Shown: positions 23,333 to 36,607 of the stretch, piece after piece
How the letters are laid out: the number at the start of each line of letters is the position of its first letter
Position numbering within the stretch: the stretch's first letter is position 1
Assembly: GCF_007655135.1 (NCBI RefSeq)
Contig: NC_045134.1
Span: forward strand, 17,632,568-17,696,567
Reading direction: 5' to 3'
From: Punica granatum
Taxonomy: Eukaryota; Streptophyta; Magnoliopsida; Myrtales; Lythraceae
Length of the DNA stretch: 64,000 bases
Program-made: the position numbers and the translations under genes
The notes under the pieces: model-generated
Database searches by the model: none
Told to the model about the DNA's origin: nothing
What the model saw: the letters and a program-made list of their open reading frames with translations, nothing else

Positions 23333-26200
23333 AGATGCACTTTTCAAGTCCTTAGAGGTTCAATCTCGACAAACAGAGATCACAGTGATTTCCGGAGCAC
23401 TCAAGCAACTCAGAAAGCAATCTGAGAAATCTAGTTTCGGCCTCCTAGAACGTCTCCAGCTTCACATTTGCATTACCGGCTTAAAGGTCAACTATTCGGT
23501 CTGATTGACAATGCACGGCAAAATGACCAACACGAAATGCAAACATGAGATACATTCTCAGAAATGACTAACTTTGCTCCAATCGGCTGGAATGAGCAAA
23601 ACTGGCTTTTGAGCCCAAAAACCACACGGGCTTTCCCTCAGGCAAAATGGACAATTTTGGGCTCGTTTAAACCGTTTTCGCGCGCACATTGACAATTCGA
23701 CGTTCGTTTTAGCAACGAGTCTCGAATGCACGATCAATCGAGACCCGAACTTCGTCCCGAATTTCCCTCAGAGCTCATGGGACCCACGGCATGCCCTAGG
23801 GCAACCGTAACCAATCAATGCCGTCTCCTCCTTGCACTCTTGCTCACTCTTGCCTTCAAAAATATCTAAATCTTTCAATATTACACACAAACTTCCCATC
23901 CAAGCATTAATGCTTCTTGGATCTTCTCCATGAAGAATACTTGGATGATATTCATCCTTATCTTGCTTAGCAAATTCGGATCCCCATAAGCATGCCCTTA
24001 ATCAAGCTTTTTCTCACTTAATTGCACTTAAGCTTTGCCTATATATTGCATTTATGTCGTTAAGCTAATCACAACTCACTTCATGCCATCTCTCTAGCAT
24101 TTCTCACTCTTCAAAAGCTCTCAAGCTCCCTCAAGCAAACAGCAAAATCGCAGCCATCAATAGAAAGCAAAAAAAACCAAGCAAGAACACCAAAGACTTA
24201 AGTCGGAATCATGGTATTTACCATCCCGGCTTAAATCCAAATTTCACCAAATTTCATATCCCACATGTTTTCAACCCCCTCTATCCATTTCCAAGCTTAG
24301 ATTTTAAGTTTGAAGCCTCTAACCCATCGGAACAGCCACCACAGAACCGAACCAGAAAATTGCTCTTCTCCGGTCAAAATTTTCAACCAGGGTTTCAAGC
24401 CCTTCTGGGTCGGTTTGAGTTGTCAAAACCCATCAAACACCTCTCCACACAACCCTAGGGTGTCAAGGAGTCAATAAATCCAAGAAAAACCCGTTGGTTT
24501 TAGCCCAATACGAAGAAACAGCCTGACTGCCCAGTCGGGTCGAAATTTCTGACTGTTCTTGTGGTTTTCTTGCAGATCAGGTCGATCCGAGATTCTTTTA
24601 GAAAAACAACAACTACAGTTACCTCCGGAGGTGAGTTAGGAGTCGGGAGCCGTTGACCTTGCCTCAAAATTCCATCGGGATCCACCGTGGTGAATTCCGA
24701 CCCGAAAACTGCCCAGACGGGCCAGTTTCCAGAATGCACTCTGTTTTCTGTGATCTTTGCAGGACTATACGGGTCTACCCGATAACTCTGAGAGAAAACG
24801 ACCACAATGGTCACCTAGAGGGGTCCCTTGGCTACCCAGGGCCGAAAACTGCCCAGACGGGCCAGTTTCCAGAATGCACTCTGTTTTCCGTGATCTTTGC
24901 AGGACTATACGGGTCTACCCGATAACTCTGAGAGAAAACGACCACAATGGTCACCTAGAGGGGTTCCTTGGCTACCCAGGGCCGCTGACCTTGCCTCAAA
25001 ATTCCATCGGGAGCCTCCGTGGTGACGTCCGACCTGAATTGTGACAGTCGGGTCTGTTCAGTGTTCCAGTCGGGTCTGTTGCGCCTGTTCGGGTCTGTTC
25101 AACGAAAAACAGCCCAAACCCGACCCACCCAAGGTCCAACCCGACTTTTTATAGTCCCATCCCGCATCCCGGGACTAGGTATGACCACTCCCGACTTAGA
25201 GGTGATAAGACTTTTACATTTTCATTGTGTTTATGAAGTTATAAGGGGTTTATGCATGTTTTACTTCCAAGTTTTAATCTTTATGCAATTTCCATGTTAT
25301 ATCATTCATGTTTATCATCGTTTAACGTGCTAGCATGTCGGAAAATGTTTAAATCAAAGTTGAGGAAACCATATCGACCCGGAAAAGTCGAGATACCTCT
25401 CGGATTAACCTCTTGGAGAGGTAACCGAGGGTACTCTTGACTTTATTGGGTCAAGACTGGTTTCCTTGCCCCGATTTGAGTTGTTTCCCAAATTTTTATG
25501 CTTTCCCGCATCCATGGAGTCGGTATTGTTTTATCGATTCCGTAAATAACGTGTTTGTGCATGTTTGTATGCTTGAATGCGTTTTCCAAACTCTTGGCAA
25601 TACCGGCTTTGTTACATACGTGTCATTTATTGTGTTTAACGATTGAGCATGCGAGATATAGTCGAAATTGGGTTAAAGAGAACACTTGAAACCCAAAACG
25701 GGTCAAGAAAACCCACGACTATTCCGAAGAGGAAAGAGCTGAGAGTTCTTTGACCTTATTCGGGTTAAGAACGGTCTCTTTACCTCGATGAAATCAATTT
25801 CTCTGATTTTGTATAAATTGCAAATTTTAATATTATCGCAAATCCCGCATGCTAATAACTTTAAAACATTGTTTTTAAAGTAAAAATGCATGAATTCATG
25901 TATCAGTAACTCTTTCAAGCCATTTGGATTTTGAGGGTATTTTGATCATTTTGACCAAAATATCCTCGACATTCCTGGACTCGTCTTAGTCGCCATGTCA
26001 TGAATTGTTTTCTTTAAATTAAGCTTTTCGGGTACTCAGAGTTCATTTAGTGGATCAATTCATGATCTGTCTAATTGTCTACAACTCGCACATTTACTGC
26101 AATCGGCATTTAATTTAATTATCCAAAATTAGTTGAGACGGTCTTTTGGATAAGCTTTATCTACGATGCCGTTCAAAGCCGGATTTTAGAATCTGTCCAG
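23333..26200 (+). mobile_element. Long LTR (truncated), related to the LTR at 32268-36603
   Basis: Non-coding. From agatgcacttttcaagtcc (23333) it aligns with 32945 onward: gcaatctgagaaatc, gtttcggcctcctag, atcaatcgagacccgaac, cttaagtcgg, ctaggtatgaccactcccgacttag, tcgggttaagaac. It lacks the first ~680 bp and the GC-rich end (gtgcgcgatgcgggcccc) of the other copy, so it is truncated on both sides. The element family is not certain; the long LTR plan suggests Gypsy. Confidence 0.6.
24702..24981 (+). repeat. Two near-identical 140 bp tandem units
   Basis: Units 24702-24841 and 24842-24981 (gaaaactgcccagacggg ... gctacccagggcc) differ at about two positions. A more diverged relative of the unit precedes them (24515-24650), and gaccttgcctcaaaattcc occurs on both sides (24655, 24988). 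ORFs through the array are by-products of repetition. Confidence 0.8.
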
Positions 26201-26329
26201 CTCAGAATTTGAGCCATGCACGCACATGCAACGTATGCCTCTGGTTCTGACCCCCTCCTTTTGGATCAGAATCCAAATACTCTTAGGCTCAAAATCAAGC
26301 CTTTGAGCGATGACATTTTGCCTGGGGAG

Positions 26330-27630
26330 CTGATTGCCTGAGGATACTGTTTCAGAATTACGCAATCGTCCTCCAGCTTTGTATATTTACAAAAATTCCC
26401 CAGACACGCATCGTAATCTTACGATGCCACATGTAATGGTACTGAAAAAAAAAATTATGCTAGTGACACTGGCTATGCGAAAACCCATAGCAGTCCATGA
26501 TAGATTGAATTTTGTCCTCAGATAACCCTGCACAAAGAACTTCAGTTTTTTCTGCATTCAGTTTCAAGCTTGAAACCTCATAGAAATCCTACAGGAGATC
26601 CATTAGAGCATGAATATAGCTAAGCTTCCCATGCATAAAGATCAGCAAATCATTAGCAAAAAGAAAGTGGGTCAACTTAATCCCTCTACACTTTGGATGA
26701 AAACCCAATTATCCTTCTACAACAGCTGAATTTAACATTTCAGAGAACACCTCCATGGCAGGTACAGAAAGATAAGAAGAGAGAGGGTCTCCTTGCCTAG
26801 CCCCTTGTTCGCCCTTAAAATAACCTGCAAGTGAGTCATTAACTGCTACAGAAAACCAAAGAGTAGTCGCGCTTGAATTAATCCATCTCACCATATTAAT
26901 TGGAAATACAACAACTCAGTAAATGATCAAGAGAGTCAAACTCCTTCATTAGATCAATTTTGAAAGCACATCGAGGACCAATCCCCTTTGCATGGTATTT
27001 CCTAATCAACTCATGAGCCAATATTATGTTGTCCAAAATCCTTCTTCCTTTTATGAATGCACTCTAATTCTTACTAACTAAGTAGGGGCGGACCTCCTTA
27101 ACTCTATTGGCAAGAACCTTAGTGATACACTTGTAAATTGCGTTACAGCAAGAAATGGGCCTAAAATCTTTCATATATTTCGGGTTTAGTTTCCTAGGAG
27201 CAAGAGTAATAAATGTGGAGTTAAACTTGCTTCAGAAGCTTGCCGAAAGGGAAAAAAAAAAAACTGTCAATGGCCTTAATAACAGTTAGGTCAGAGATGT
27301 CCCATTAGCCATTAAAAATTCCATAGAAGATCCTTCAGGTCCTGGAGCTTTATTCTTCGGCATAGCAAGCATAGTTGACTGAATTTCCTCTAGAGAAAAT
27401 CTCAAGAGAGGATTGATACATGGGAATCATTCAATTTCAGCTTTAAAAGCCCTACAACTCGAGAAAAAGAGGATTGCACTTCAGGATTTGAGGAACCCAG
27501 TAGCTTCTTGAAGAATTCCACAGCCACCAGCTTTATATCTTCAATATGATCCACCCTCTCCCCCTCCCTCGTCAAAAGGGACCTGGTAGCACTTTGGACT
27601 TTGTAACATGAAATCGGACTTTGTAACATT
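26330..27630 (-). pseudogene. LINE reverse transcriptase remnant
   Basis: Minus-strand fragments read as a plant L1-type ORF2: LLTREGERVDHIEDIKLVAV followed by FFKKLLGSSNPEVQ (27600-27450), then GEQGARQGDPLSSYLS and the following AMEVFSEML (26820-26730), the segment just before the RT catalytic motif. Frameshifts and stops break every frame. ggactttgtaacat occurs twice at the upstream edge (about 27595 and 27615). Confidence 0.75.
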
Positions 27631-29640
27631 CTGTAATTTTCAGTAAATTAGGCTTAGATGAGTCATTTTGGTAATTTGTTGCTTGACTAGGCCTAATTAG
27701 GTGTAATTAACTCCATATTACTTGGAATCTTGCTTAATTGGGTTTGATTAGCTCAAAATCGACTTCTTAAATATGCTGAAAGATTTTTGTTGAATTGACC
27801 TGAGATTCAAGTGATTGATTTAGGGGTTGATTAGGCTTAATTAGGTGTTAATAATGTTGACTATTATTTCCTCTTGTGTAGTAAGGCCTAATTGTGGCCA
27901 AATCCTTCAATTTATGTTTCAATTGATGTATGAAGCTCATGAATGTATGAATAATGTCTAGGGCCGAGTGGGTTATGGTCCAATTGAATTTGATTTCGTC
28001 TAATTGGGGGTAATTAGATCAATTTAGGTGAAACTGACTTAATTAGTGATCCGGCCTATGGAATCGGAGTCCAATCAAGTCTAACTGGGAGTTCTTAGGC
28101 TTGATTAATATAGATAATCATCCTTGTCAGTGTTGGTCAGCTTTGTATGTGTGTAATCGAGTCAAAATTGGTCAAACCGTGAAATTGACATGTTAACTTG
28201 TAATAATCGTGTATATTTGACTTAGATACACAGGCCTAAGAGTAATTAGATACAATGAGGATGTCTTATGTTGTGTTTGGTTTCATAGTAAAATTTTAAA
28301 ATCAGATTTTGATTTTGAAAAAGAGTGGTATAAATGGGGCTCACTCTTTGACTTTGTATGAGTTATGTTGTTTTGTTGTGGAAAAAAGTGGTATAAATGG
28401 TGCCCACTCTTTGACTTTGTATGAGTTATTTTGTTTTGTAGTGGGTAGAGTTAAGTTAGAATTGTGATTCTAAAATAGCATTCTGAAACCAAACAGGGGA
28501 CTCTTAGGAAGGTCCTTGGGACCTTGAGGGTTGGTCATTAAAACCCAGGGTTCCCTAAACCGGATTAAAGTCAATCACTTGACTTAATTGGATTAATAAT
28601 TCGATTTTTTAGTGTAAATTGATTAAAAATGGATAATCATGTATTTTGATAGATGCCATGGGGATTAGGGGTAATTAACCCACTACTTGAGTCTTAGGAT
28701 TCAAATTGAAGGTCAAATTGACCTCGAGAGATTATGATTATTTTTGTAGAATTTTGGGAATTAATTGGCTAATTCATGTAAATATGGCATTATTAAAAAT
28801 AAAAAAATTGCGAATAAAATGTGTAAATATAGAAAATAAACTTAGAATTTTTTTAGGTTAGTGGCCATAAACCAATTTTTCCTCTTGGGCCTTAGGCCCA
28901 CTCAGCCTATTGCATGAATGATTGGCATGCATTTATGACCTATGTATGTATGTTGGCCTGAATGTATAGCCCATTTATCTTTCTTGGCCTGAATGCGTGG
29001 CCATTATTCAAGAGTCGGATTTTATAGCTATATAAGCACGTGTGCGGAGTTTGTAATTCATTTTTTAATTTCCTTTTATATTCGAATATGGACTAGACCT
29101 AGGATTAAATAACTCGACATTAACAAATAAAAAGTGCTAAAACTATTAGGAGCCCAAGAGGATACCGAAATGGCGAGTTATTGACTTACAAGCCTCTAAT
29201 CTCGTAACAAAGTCTCCAGACTCATTTCTCTAGTTAAAAAACTGAGTCCAAATATAAATTCTTAGACGGTTACTATCCTGACCACGTAGGTGATTTAGGT
29301 GGGTCACCAGCCAAATAAACGATATAGTGGCGACTCTAATCCCGATTGGGTCCCAAACCACGTGAACTAACAAAACACTCAAGTCAGTGGCAGAGGCCTA
29401 AAACCCACGTTGCGCGGTAGTGATGAAGCCAATAGACCGCAAACGAAGGATGGGGAAAACCGTTCAACTATGCAGCCGGTTGCTGCATCCAGTAATTCCC
29501 TTGCCCTTGACCCTGTCCCTAGCCAGTTGTTGCATGCAGTAACTATCCATTGAAGTCTTTGATTTAGTGTCATGGAGTGGCTGCCCCTCAACGCTGCCCC
29601 CTAGCCCTGACGCCTTTGAACAGTACATAATATCCATTCA
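27631..29640 (+). mobile_element. LTR-like non-coding retrotransposon sequence
   Basis: Rich in taattaggtgtaatta words, with no coding. Its right part (gatatagtggcgactctaatccc near 29318) resembles the gataagtggcgactcc segment near the end of the long LTR at 36474, which suggests another Gypsy-type LTR. No paired LTR or edges found. It contains a family A MITE. Confidence 0.35.
28269..28503 (+). mobile_element. MITE family A, copy 2
   Basis: Starts tgttgtgtttggtttca and ends tctgaaaccaaacaggg; flanked by TTA on both sides (28266, 28504). A ~90 bp unit with agagtggtataaatggg, ctctttgactttgtatgag and tattttgttttg occurs twice in tandem. Confidence 0.65.
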
Positions 29641-29706
29641 TTTAAATGATAGAGTTTTGCTAAAATACTTACTGTAAATGTATTTATCAATTTGAGAATA
29701 AAATAA

Positions 29707-30391
29707 AGGAAAAATTGCACTATATATCCCAACTTTTATATGTCGTCTTAGTTTTATCCCAACGTCGATTTTTTTCTTTGATATCCTAACGTTAATGGTT
29801 TGTTGTCAAATCTAGCCCGCCTTAAACGTTCCTTCCATTTTTAACGAAACTGCTAACTGGTGCGTTAATTGCTTGACAGCGCTGACGTGGAGAGTATGTG
29901 GGTCCCAATATAAGGAAAAAAATAATACTATGTATCCCAACCTGTTAGTATTTTCTCAAATTTATCCCAACCTTTTTGTTGTTCCTTAATTTTATCCCAA
30001 TCTTTTCATAATTTCTCAAGTTTATTCCATTAGGTTGGGATAATATTGAGAAAATAGTAAAAGATTGGGATAAAATCGAGAAACTATTGAAATGGTGGGA
30101 TAAAATTCAAAAAACATCAAAAAGTTAGGATAAAACTGAGAAATAACAAAATGTTAGGATATCTGATGCAATTTTTCCCTTATGTCGGGAGCTATACACT
30201 CTCCACGTCAGCTCCGTCAAGTAGTTAACAGGGCAAGTAAGCATTTCCATAAAAAATGGACGGAACTTTTATGGCGGGATAGATTTGAAATCAAACTATT
30301 AAAGTTAAGATACATCAAGAAAAAAAAAGTCAACGCTAGGATAAAACTAAAATAATATTTAAAGGTTCGGATACATGATCTTATTTTTCCT
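29707..30391. mobile_element. ~690 bp near-perfect-plan palindrome (foldback element)
   Basis: The arms pair along their whole length around a centre near 30045: ggaaaaattgcactatat against the complement of atacatgatcttatttttcc, agttttatcccaacgtcg against cgctaggataaaact, and gctgacgtggagagt against actctccacgtcagc (15/15 match). The central part is a degenerate repeat of tttatcccaa / ttgggataaaa. The flanks themselves form a ~48 bp direct repeat (29652 and 30422, both tttgctaaa...). Confidence 0.75.
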
Positions 30392-31043
30392 GAAACAAAT
30401 GTTGGTGTTTAAAGGGTAAAAATTTGCTAAAGTACTCACAATTAATTTATTTGTCAATTTATAAATGAACTAAATACTTGTGAGATGGCAATTGAAATCT
30501 TGGCAAAAATACAAATGGTAACTAAAATCTGCTAAATAAAGTTGTGATGTTAGTAAGTGTTTTTTTTTTAATTATTATTGATCGTTATCTTGTGCCTAGT
30601 TAGAAGAATCCATGCAAATATTAATGAGATTACAAGATTATGGCCAAACTACTGGATTTCACGTTAATCAATATAAGATATCTAAGATATGTATACCAAG
30701 GAAGGATTTTCTTCCTATTGTATTTATGTACATATCCATGTATACCATACTTAGGATAGCCCATTTTAGTCATAGACATTATTTTCCTTTTATTGATCAG
30801 GACTGAGTTGTATACATACCGATGGAATGAATAACAAACAAAAGTTTTTTACCCCAATCTCATTTCTTTAAATGTTATTAAAGCATCGATCATGAGGGCA
30901 ATAGTCAAACTTCAATTTGCCGGCCTGTTTTTAGGTCGAGCTTCTATCCGACCAGTTTATGGACTGAGCGTCATCCACCAACTCATCCTGCCAATTTGGA
31001 GCTGAGCGTCATCAGTCAATTCTTAATTCCTTGTGTTATCAAA

Positions 31044-31760
31044 ATGTCGAAAAGCACAGAGAGCAATAATCTTATAGCAAGCATACCTCCAGCGTATCTT
31101 CTCTCTTCCTCGGATGAACCCAGAACTCAGTTAATTTCCTGCAAACTCAATGGCAAGAATTACAATATGTGGTCACAGGCAATGTAAACTACACTCCAAG
31201 CTAAGAATAAGCTTGGCTTTATCGAAGGCAAAGTAAGGCAGTCGGCAGAAGAAGAACCTCACCATGAGCAATGGGTAACGTGCAATTCAATGCTTGTTTC
31301 TTGGATTTTTAATCATTTGGACGAAGAATTGTAGAGCTCTATAGCCAGTGCAAATAACGCCAAGGTGCTTTGGGATGATCTCAAGGAGAAGGAGAAGGTT
31401 CACCAGTTTCTCATCGGGCTCAATCCCGAGTTTTCTACAATTCGATCCCAAATCCTAAGTATGGACCCTCTCCCGAATGTCAATCGAGCCCACTCCATGG
31501 CCGCACATGATGAAGCTCAGTGATTAGTCACCCAAGGCAGCGATTCTAGCTTGGAAAGCAATTGGTTTCGCGGCCAAAATCGCGAATTGTTCTAGGGGTG
31601 GTAACCCTAATTTTGCCGCCTCGAACATAGGAGATTTCAAGGCTCGAGGTCGACCTTTCTGTGACTATTGCGAACAAAATGGACATCACCGAGACACCTA
31701 TTATCAGCTCCATGGATATTCGAGCACCGATAAATCGAATCAACGGAGTTCAAAGGGGAT
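31044..31760 (+). pseudogene. Copia gag remnant
   Basis: ATG at 31044 opens MSKSTESNNLIASIPPAYLL, followed by ISCKLNGKNYNMWSQAM (a gag motif), a stop, then FIEGKVRQ...EQWVTCNSMLVSWIFN, and FLIGLNPEFSTIRSQIL. Near 31655 CDYCEQNGHHRDTYY is a zinc knuckle whose last Cys is replaced by Tyr. Several stops and frameshifts. It is the capsid part of the Copia at 30699-40310. Confidence 0.8.
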
Positions 31761-32267
31761 TTCATTAGGGTAGTCGTGACTAGGAGGAAAGTTTGGAGTC
31801 TTTGTTTCACAGCAACGTGGAAAATGGTAGTTTCGGGTTTTAGGTCTTCCAATTTGGAACAGTTTGGAAATTACTACTTGGGCGGCGGTCCATCTAACGT
31901 GCGTTCGGCCCATCAGACTTGTGGGCAATGGAGACCCAACCAGTCAGCCCAGCAGTTTTCCCCTCATAGTTCAGCAGGTCACATGGCGGCACAGGCCCAG
32001 GCCCATGGAGGTTAATCAGTAGACCTCAGCAAACTAGCCCATCTCTCTGAGGCCCATGTGAGCATCTCATTTTGGCTCATCAAGTTGAACTACATTATCA
32101 GCAGTGATCCATGTCACGATTGGAGCATCATCACAGAAAACGGCTCAACAGAGCAAGAAATCATTATTCATCCTCAAGTCGGTAAAATCGAGCAGATGAC
32201 ATATGCATATGATAGAAGGACTCCAGGGGTCACCAAAAGGCAACAAAGTGACTAGAGAGCTCAACAA

Positions 32268-35200
32268 TGTCCAAAACCGGCATTTTCAGTGTACCACATG
32301 GACAATCCTATTTTTCGATAGTTCGCTCGTCTATCGGAAGATAGCCAATATTGGATTTCAAAAATCCACATCGATGCTAAACAGATGAAAAGTGTCTTCA
32401 AGCGCATTTCGCAAATCATCTGCTCTATACAGAACAACTTTCTGTATACAGACAACTTTTCAGTGGAAGTCCAAAAATGCCGGTTTCTCGAAGAAAAGTA
32501 AATTTCAAATATCAGATGCGGCCATACCCCACAATCATATAGGGCACGAGCAGTGCTTCAGATTGTCTTTTGGAAGCCATACAGGCACCCCGAATGACTT
32601 TCGAGCGACAAAACGAGCATACCCCTCTTCGGAAGAGCATAACCGGAGACTGGTCAGATGGAATAACGGCAAACGAAGTTGACCCTGTATTGCCCCGAAA
32701 ACTCCAGCGGACAGACGCAATTGGGCAAATCAAACAGCAAAACCCTTTTCGATTTCCCGAGTAACTTCCGAGGAGCACAAAAGGCCATTTTCAGAGGAAA
32801 TCCATATCCGGAGGTCCTCTTTGGGGAAACTTGACGCCGGATGCGTACCTTACACAGTGCTAGCCTTCTCAAGGCTCAATGTGGAATCGTCGGAATGAAT
32901 CACACAACTCATCTAGACCCCCCAAGCAATGCTTTAAGGGTCTAAGATGCACTTTTCATGTCCTTAAAGGCCCAATCTCGACAAACAGAGATCATGGTGA
33001 ACTCCGGATCGCCCAAGCAACTTTGAAAGCAATCTGAGAAATCCAGTTTCGGCCTCCTAGGATATTTCCGGCTCTATATTTGCATTACCAACTTAAGGGT
33101 CAAGTGCCCACGTTATTTGACAATTTATTTCAAAATGACCGACGTGGGATGCAGATACAAGATATGCTATTAGAAGTGGGTAACCTCGCTCTGAATGCTT
33201 AAAATGAGCAAAACCGGCTTCCGAGCCTTATATAGACATTTGGCAATTTTCCACGGAAAATGCCAATCTCGGACTCATTAAATCCGTTTTCTCACGTATA
33301 TTGATAGTTCGACGTTCAATTCGAGCTACGAGCTTCGAATGCGCGATCAATCGAGACCCGAGCTTTCTCCCGATTTTTCCTCTTCGACCGTGGGATCCAC
33401 GGTCTGCCCAAGATGAGCCGTCCCTTGCCCTAGAAGTTTCGGCTTCTTCTTCTTCAATGCAAGAAACCAACTTGCTCACTTAGCCCAAAATATCAAGAAG
33501 AGTTTGAAGACAACACTCAAGCCTTCATCAATGCTCATCAATGCTCTTGGCTCTTCCACATGAAGAATGCATGGTACACATTCATCCTCATCCTCATTAG
33601 TTGGTCAAAATTTGCTAAGCATGGGGGTTAAGTGAACTTGCTTTTGCTAATTGTGTCATTAGCTTTGCCTAGAAATTGCCCAAAAGTGATTAAGTTAATC
33701 ACTTCTCTTCTTGCACATTCTCTCCAAGCTTTCTCCCTCAAGAAAAGCTCTCAATTCCATAGCCAAAACCAGCAAGCTTCAACACTTCAAAACCAAGAGC
33801 GAAAAACCGAAGAAAACCCGAAGAAAACTTTGAGTTCTTAAGTCGGAAGCCGATGTTCATCATCCCTACTTAAGTTCGAAAATTCTCAAACTCCATGGAC
33901 CATTTGTTTTGGACCTAAGGAGCTCATTTATGAACTTAGAATTTTTGTTTGAATTCATTTGCTCATCATTTCAGGTTGATTTCTTCATTTCGGACGAAGA
34001 CCGTTCTCTCGGTTGAACAGTACCTGAGCACAGCTGCGCGCTCGTGCGCACACCCGCTCCAGCCGCCCTCCCCGCTCGCCTCTTTTGGGCGCCTGCCCAC
34101 GCCCTGCGCGCTCGCACGCCCACGCACATCCAGCCGTGGGCTTAGCTCGTTCGAACGTGCATGCCCATGCACCCAGACGTCCTTTTGAGGATTCCACCGA
34201 GTCACCCGATTCTCAAACTCTTCCTCGACTCTTTCCTTGCATCCCAAGGCTAGGTAAAACATTCTCGACTTAGAGGAGTTAGGGCTTTTATATTTTTGCA
34301 TGGCTATGGAGTAATATGGAATATATGACATATTTCATATGCAAGATTTAATTTTTATTTCATGTTATATTATGCATGCTTATCATCATACATCTTGCAA
34401 GAATGTCGGGAAATGTTTGGATCGTCACTCGGAAGACCATCCCGACCCGAAACAAGCAAAAGAGCTCTCGGGTTTGCCTCAAGAAGAGGTGACCAAGACT
34501 TGGCTTGCTTTCCTCGGGTTAAGAACGACCTTCTTAGCCCTATCCAAGTTCGATTCCTGAGTTTCTCGTGTTTTCTTACGTGCATGAAGTCGGTATTGTT
34601 TTATCGATTCCTTAAATAATATATTTGTGCATGTTTGCATGTTCGAATGCGTTATTCAAATCATGGCAATACCGACTTTAGTTTAATCGTGTCATTTATC
34701 GTGTTTGTAGCTTGAGCTTTTCCGGAAATGATTCGAAATGAGACGGGAAAAACTCGTGGAACCCTATTCGGGCCATGGGACCTCTCGGCTCTCTCTCCAA
34801 GGAGTAGTGGCCGAGAGATTCATGGGCTTATTCGGGTTGCACGAGGCTTCCTCTTCCCGTTTTAAGTTCGTTCTCGGCTTTTGTGTAATTTGCAATTTAT
34901 ATTATCGTCGCAATATCGCTTGAAAATGTATTTTTAAAACAAAACATGCATGGATTCGGGTATCGATGACTCATTCGGGTCCATTCGATTACGAGGGTAA
35001 TTTCAGTCATTGGACCGAACTATCTTCGATCCTTATGGAATCGTCTTGGTCGTCGAGTCACGAATCGTTTTCATAATTAATGCATTCGGCAATAACCTTA
35101 AGCATTAATTCCATGAACGGGTTAATCGGGACGCTCACATGGTTAATTCATTCAATTTAAACAACTTTGCACGAACTGGATATTAATTTGTAACTCGCGT

Positions 35201-36603
35201 CGACGAATTACAAAATGGTGTTAATGCCCTTTTCAAAACCCTTATACTTTCAAATCCGTATTGTGTTGTTTCCTTTTCCGAAAACAAATTTTCGAATCAA
35301 GGGCAAGAACATTATTTTGTGATTTGGCGACATCCTAGCGCAGTTTAAGGTGTCTGTTGAGTATTCTGTATCAAAAATACAATTACCTGACTAATCATTT
35401 CATTCGATCTAACCAAACGCTAGAAAATGGTTAGGTGGAATTCTAGGTTCCAAATTTAGAGTCAAAACACGAGTTGGGTTAATTCAGTGGTAATTCAGTG
35501 TCACAATACCGAATCACTGTAAAAGCAATGCGCACACACGAAACTTGACTATGGACACCCGACATGTCAGGTTTTCCAACGAAAGCCGAATGCTAAAACA
35601 TTGGCACGCGTTTGTTTGTCTAGGGTAGGATTTGCATACCAAAATACCCTGGATTAATAAACTTGCTAATCCACGTACATTCGGTGAATACAAACACATT
35701 GTCTGTTATTTACCTGCTGCTTGTTATCTTTCCGCACCTGTTTGCCATGCGGGTTGAGCCTGATCCCTAGGCCGAATAATATTAGGGTTCAATGCCCTAA
35801 TCATCGATCACAGCGTTCAACGCCCTAATCAACACTCACATGGTCCAACGCCCTATTCAGTGAGAACGCTTGAATTTCAATTTTTCGGTGTTTTCTCTAA
35901 ACTTACGGTGAGTTAGAGAGGAATAATAACCGAACGCGAGTTGACTGGAATTCTACCACTTGTAATTTGTATTTATTATTTTCGAGAGCATTGTAAGGAT
36001 TTTATTCTGTACATTCATTCTGTAAGAATTCTAGTCGGTAAGCGAATGGTACTAGAGTCGAATTAATCGAATCGGTCTAATGCTTGGCCAAGGAAAAGTA
36101 AACCCAAGAATTCGCGGTTCTGGTTCACGCAGGGATTCAACCTCCATGGTTCGATGAACTGTAACGCAAGATTGTGAACCAATTCCCCGACACACGGATT
36201 TACTTCTCTCTCGGCTTCTCCACCGACATCATTTAGTTCACCGAATCTCCGGTGTCAAAACGTGCGAGCCGAGTTCATGCAGTAAATAATAAAACATGCA
36301 AGCCTAGCAAATCAGAGTACCGAAAAGGCGTGCGGGATATAGGCCCTTACGTAACATGAACCCCCGAATATGGACTTTCTGGTTCCGCATAGATCAATGC
36401 CTTAACAATAACTAGGTGTTCCATACCCCTAGACCCTGGGTAACTTATCGGCCCTCGACCTTCGGGTCGTAAAATGATAAGTGGCGACTCCTTCTCACGC
36501 GTTTCTGTCACGCGTCCCCACGGGAAGGTGGACACTCCCAAGCCGCGCGATCCAAAAGTGCGCGATGCGGGCCCCGACGAGAGTCCACATTCGGGTCCGT
36601 ACA
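32268..36603 (+). mobile_element. ~4.3 kb LTR without internal region, inserted in the Copia element
   Basis: Starts at or near tgtccaaaaccggc and ends cattcgggtccgtaca. It shares the whole 32945-35200 part with the truncated copy at 23333-26200. The right end passes straight into Copia pol with no primer-binding site, gag or pol of its own, so it is best read as a solo LTR. The left edge is uncertain by some tens of bases and no target duplication is visible. A very GC-rich patch lies at 34030-34180. Confidence 0.55.
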
Positions 36604-36607
36604 GCCC

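Noticed and set aside
24500..25333. Chained ORFs of 90-104 aa in both directions
   Set aside because: They follow the 140 bp tandem repeat inside a long LTR and repeat the same peptides, with no known domain.
33966..34331. GC-rich ORFs of 121 and 79 aa
   Set aside because: They lie in the variable GC patch of the long LTR. Arg/Ala/Pro-rich composition comes from cgc and gcc words, and no homologous ORF exists in the sister copy.
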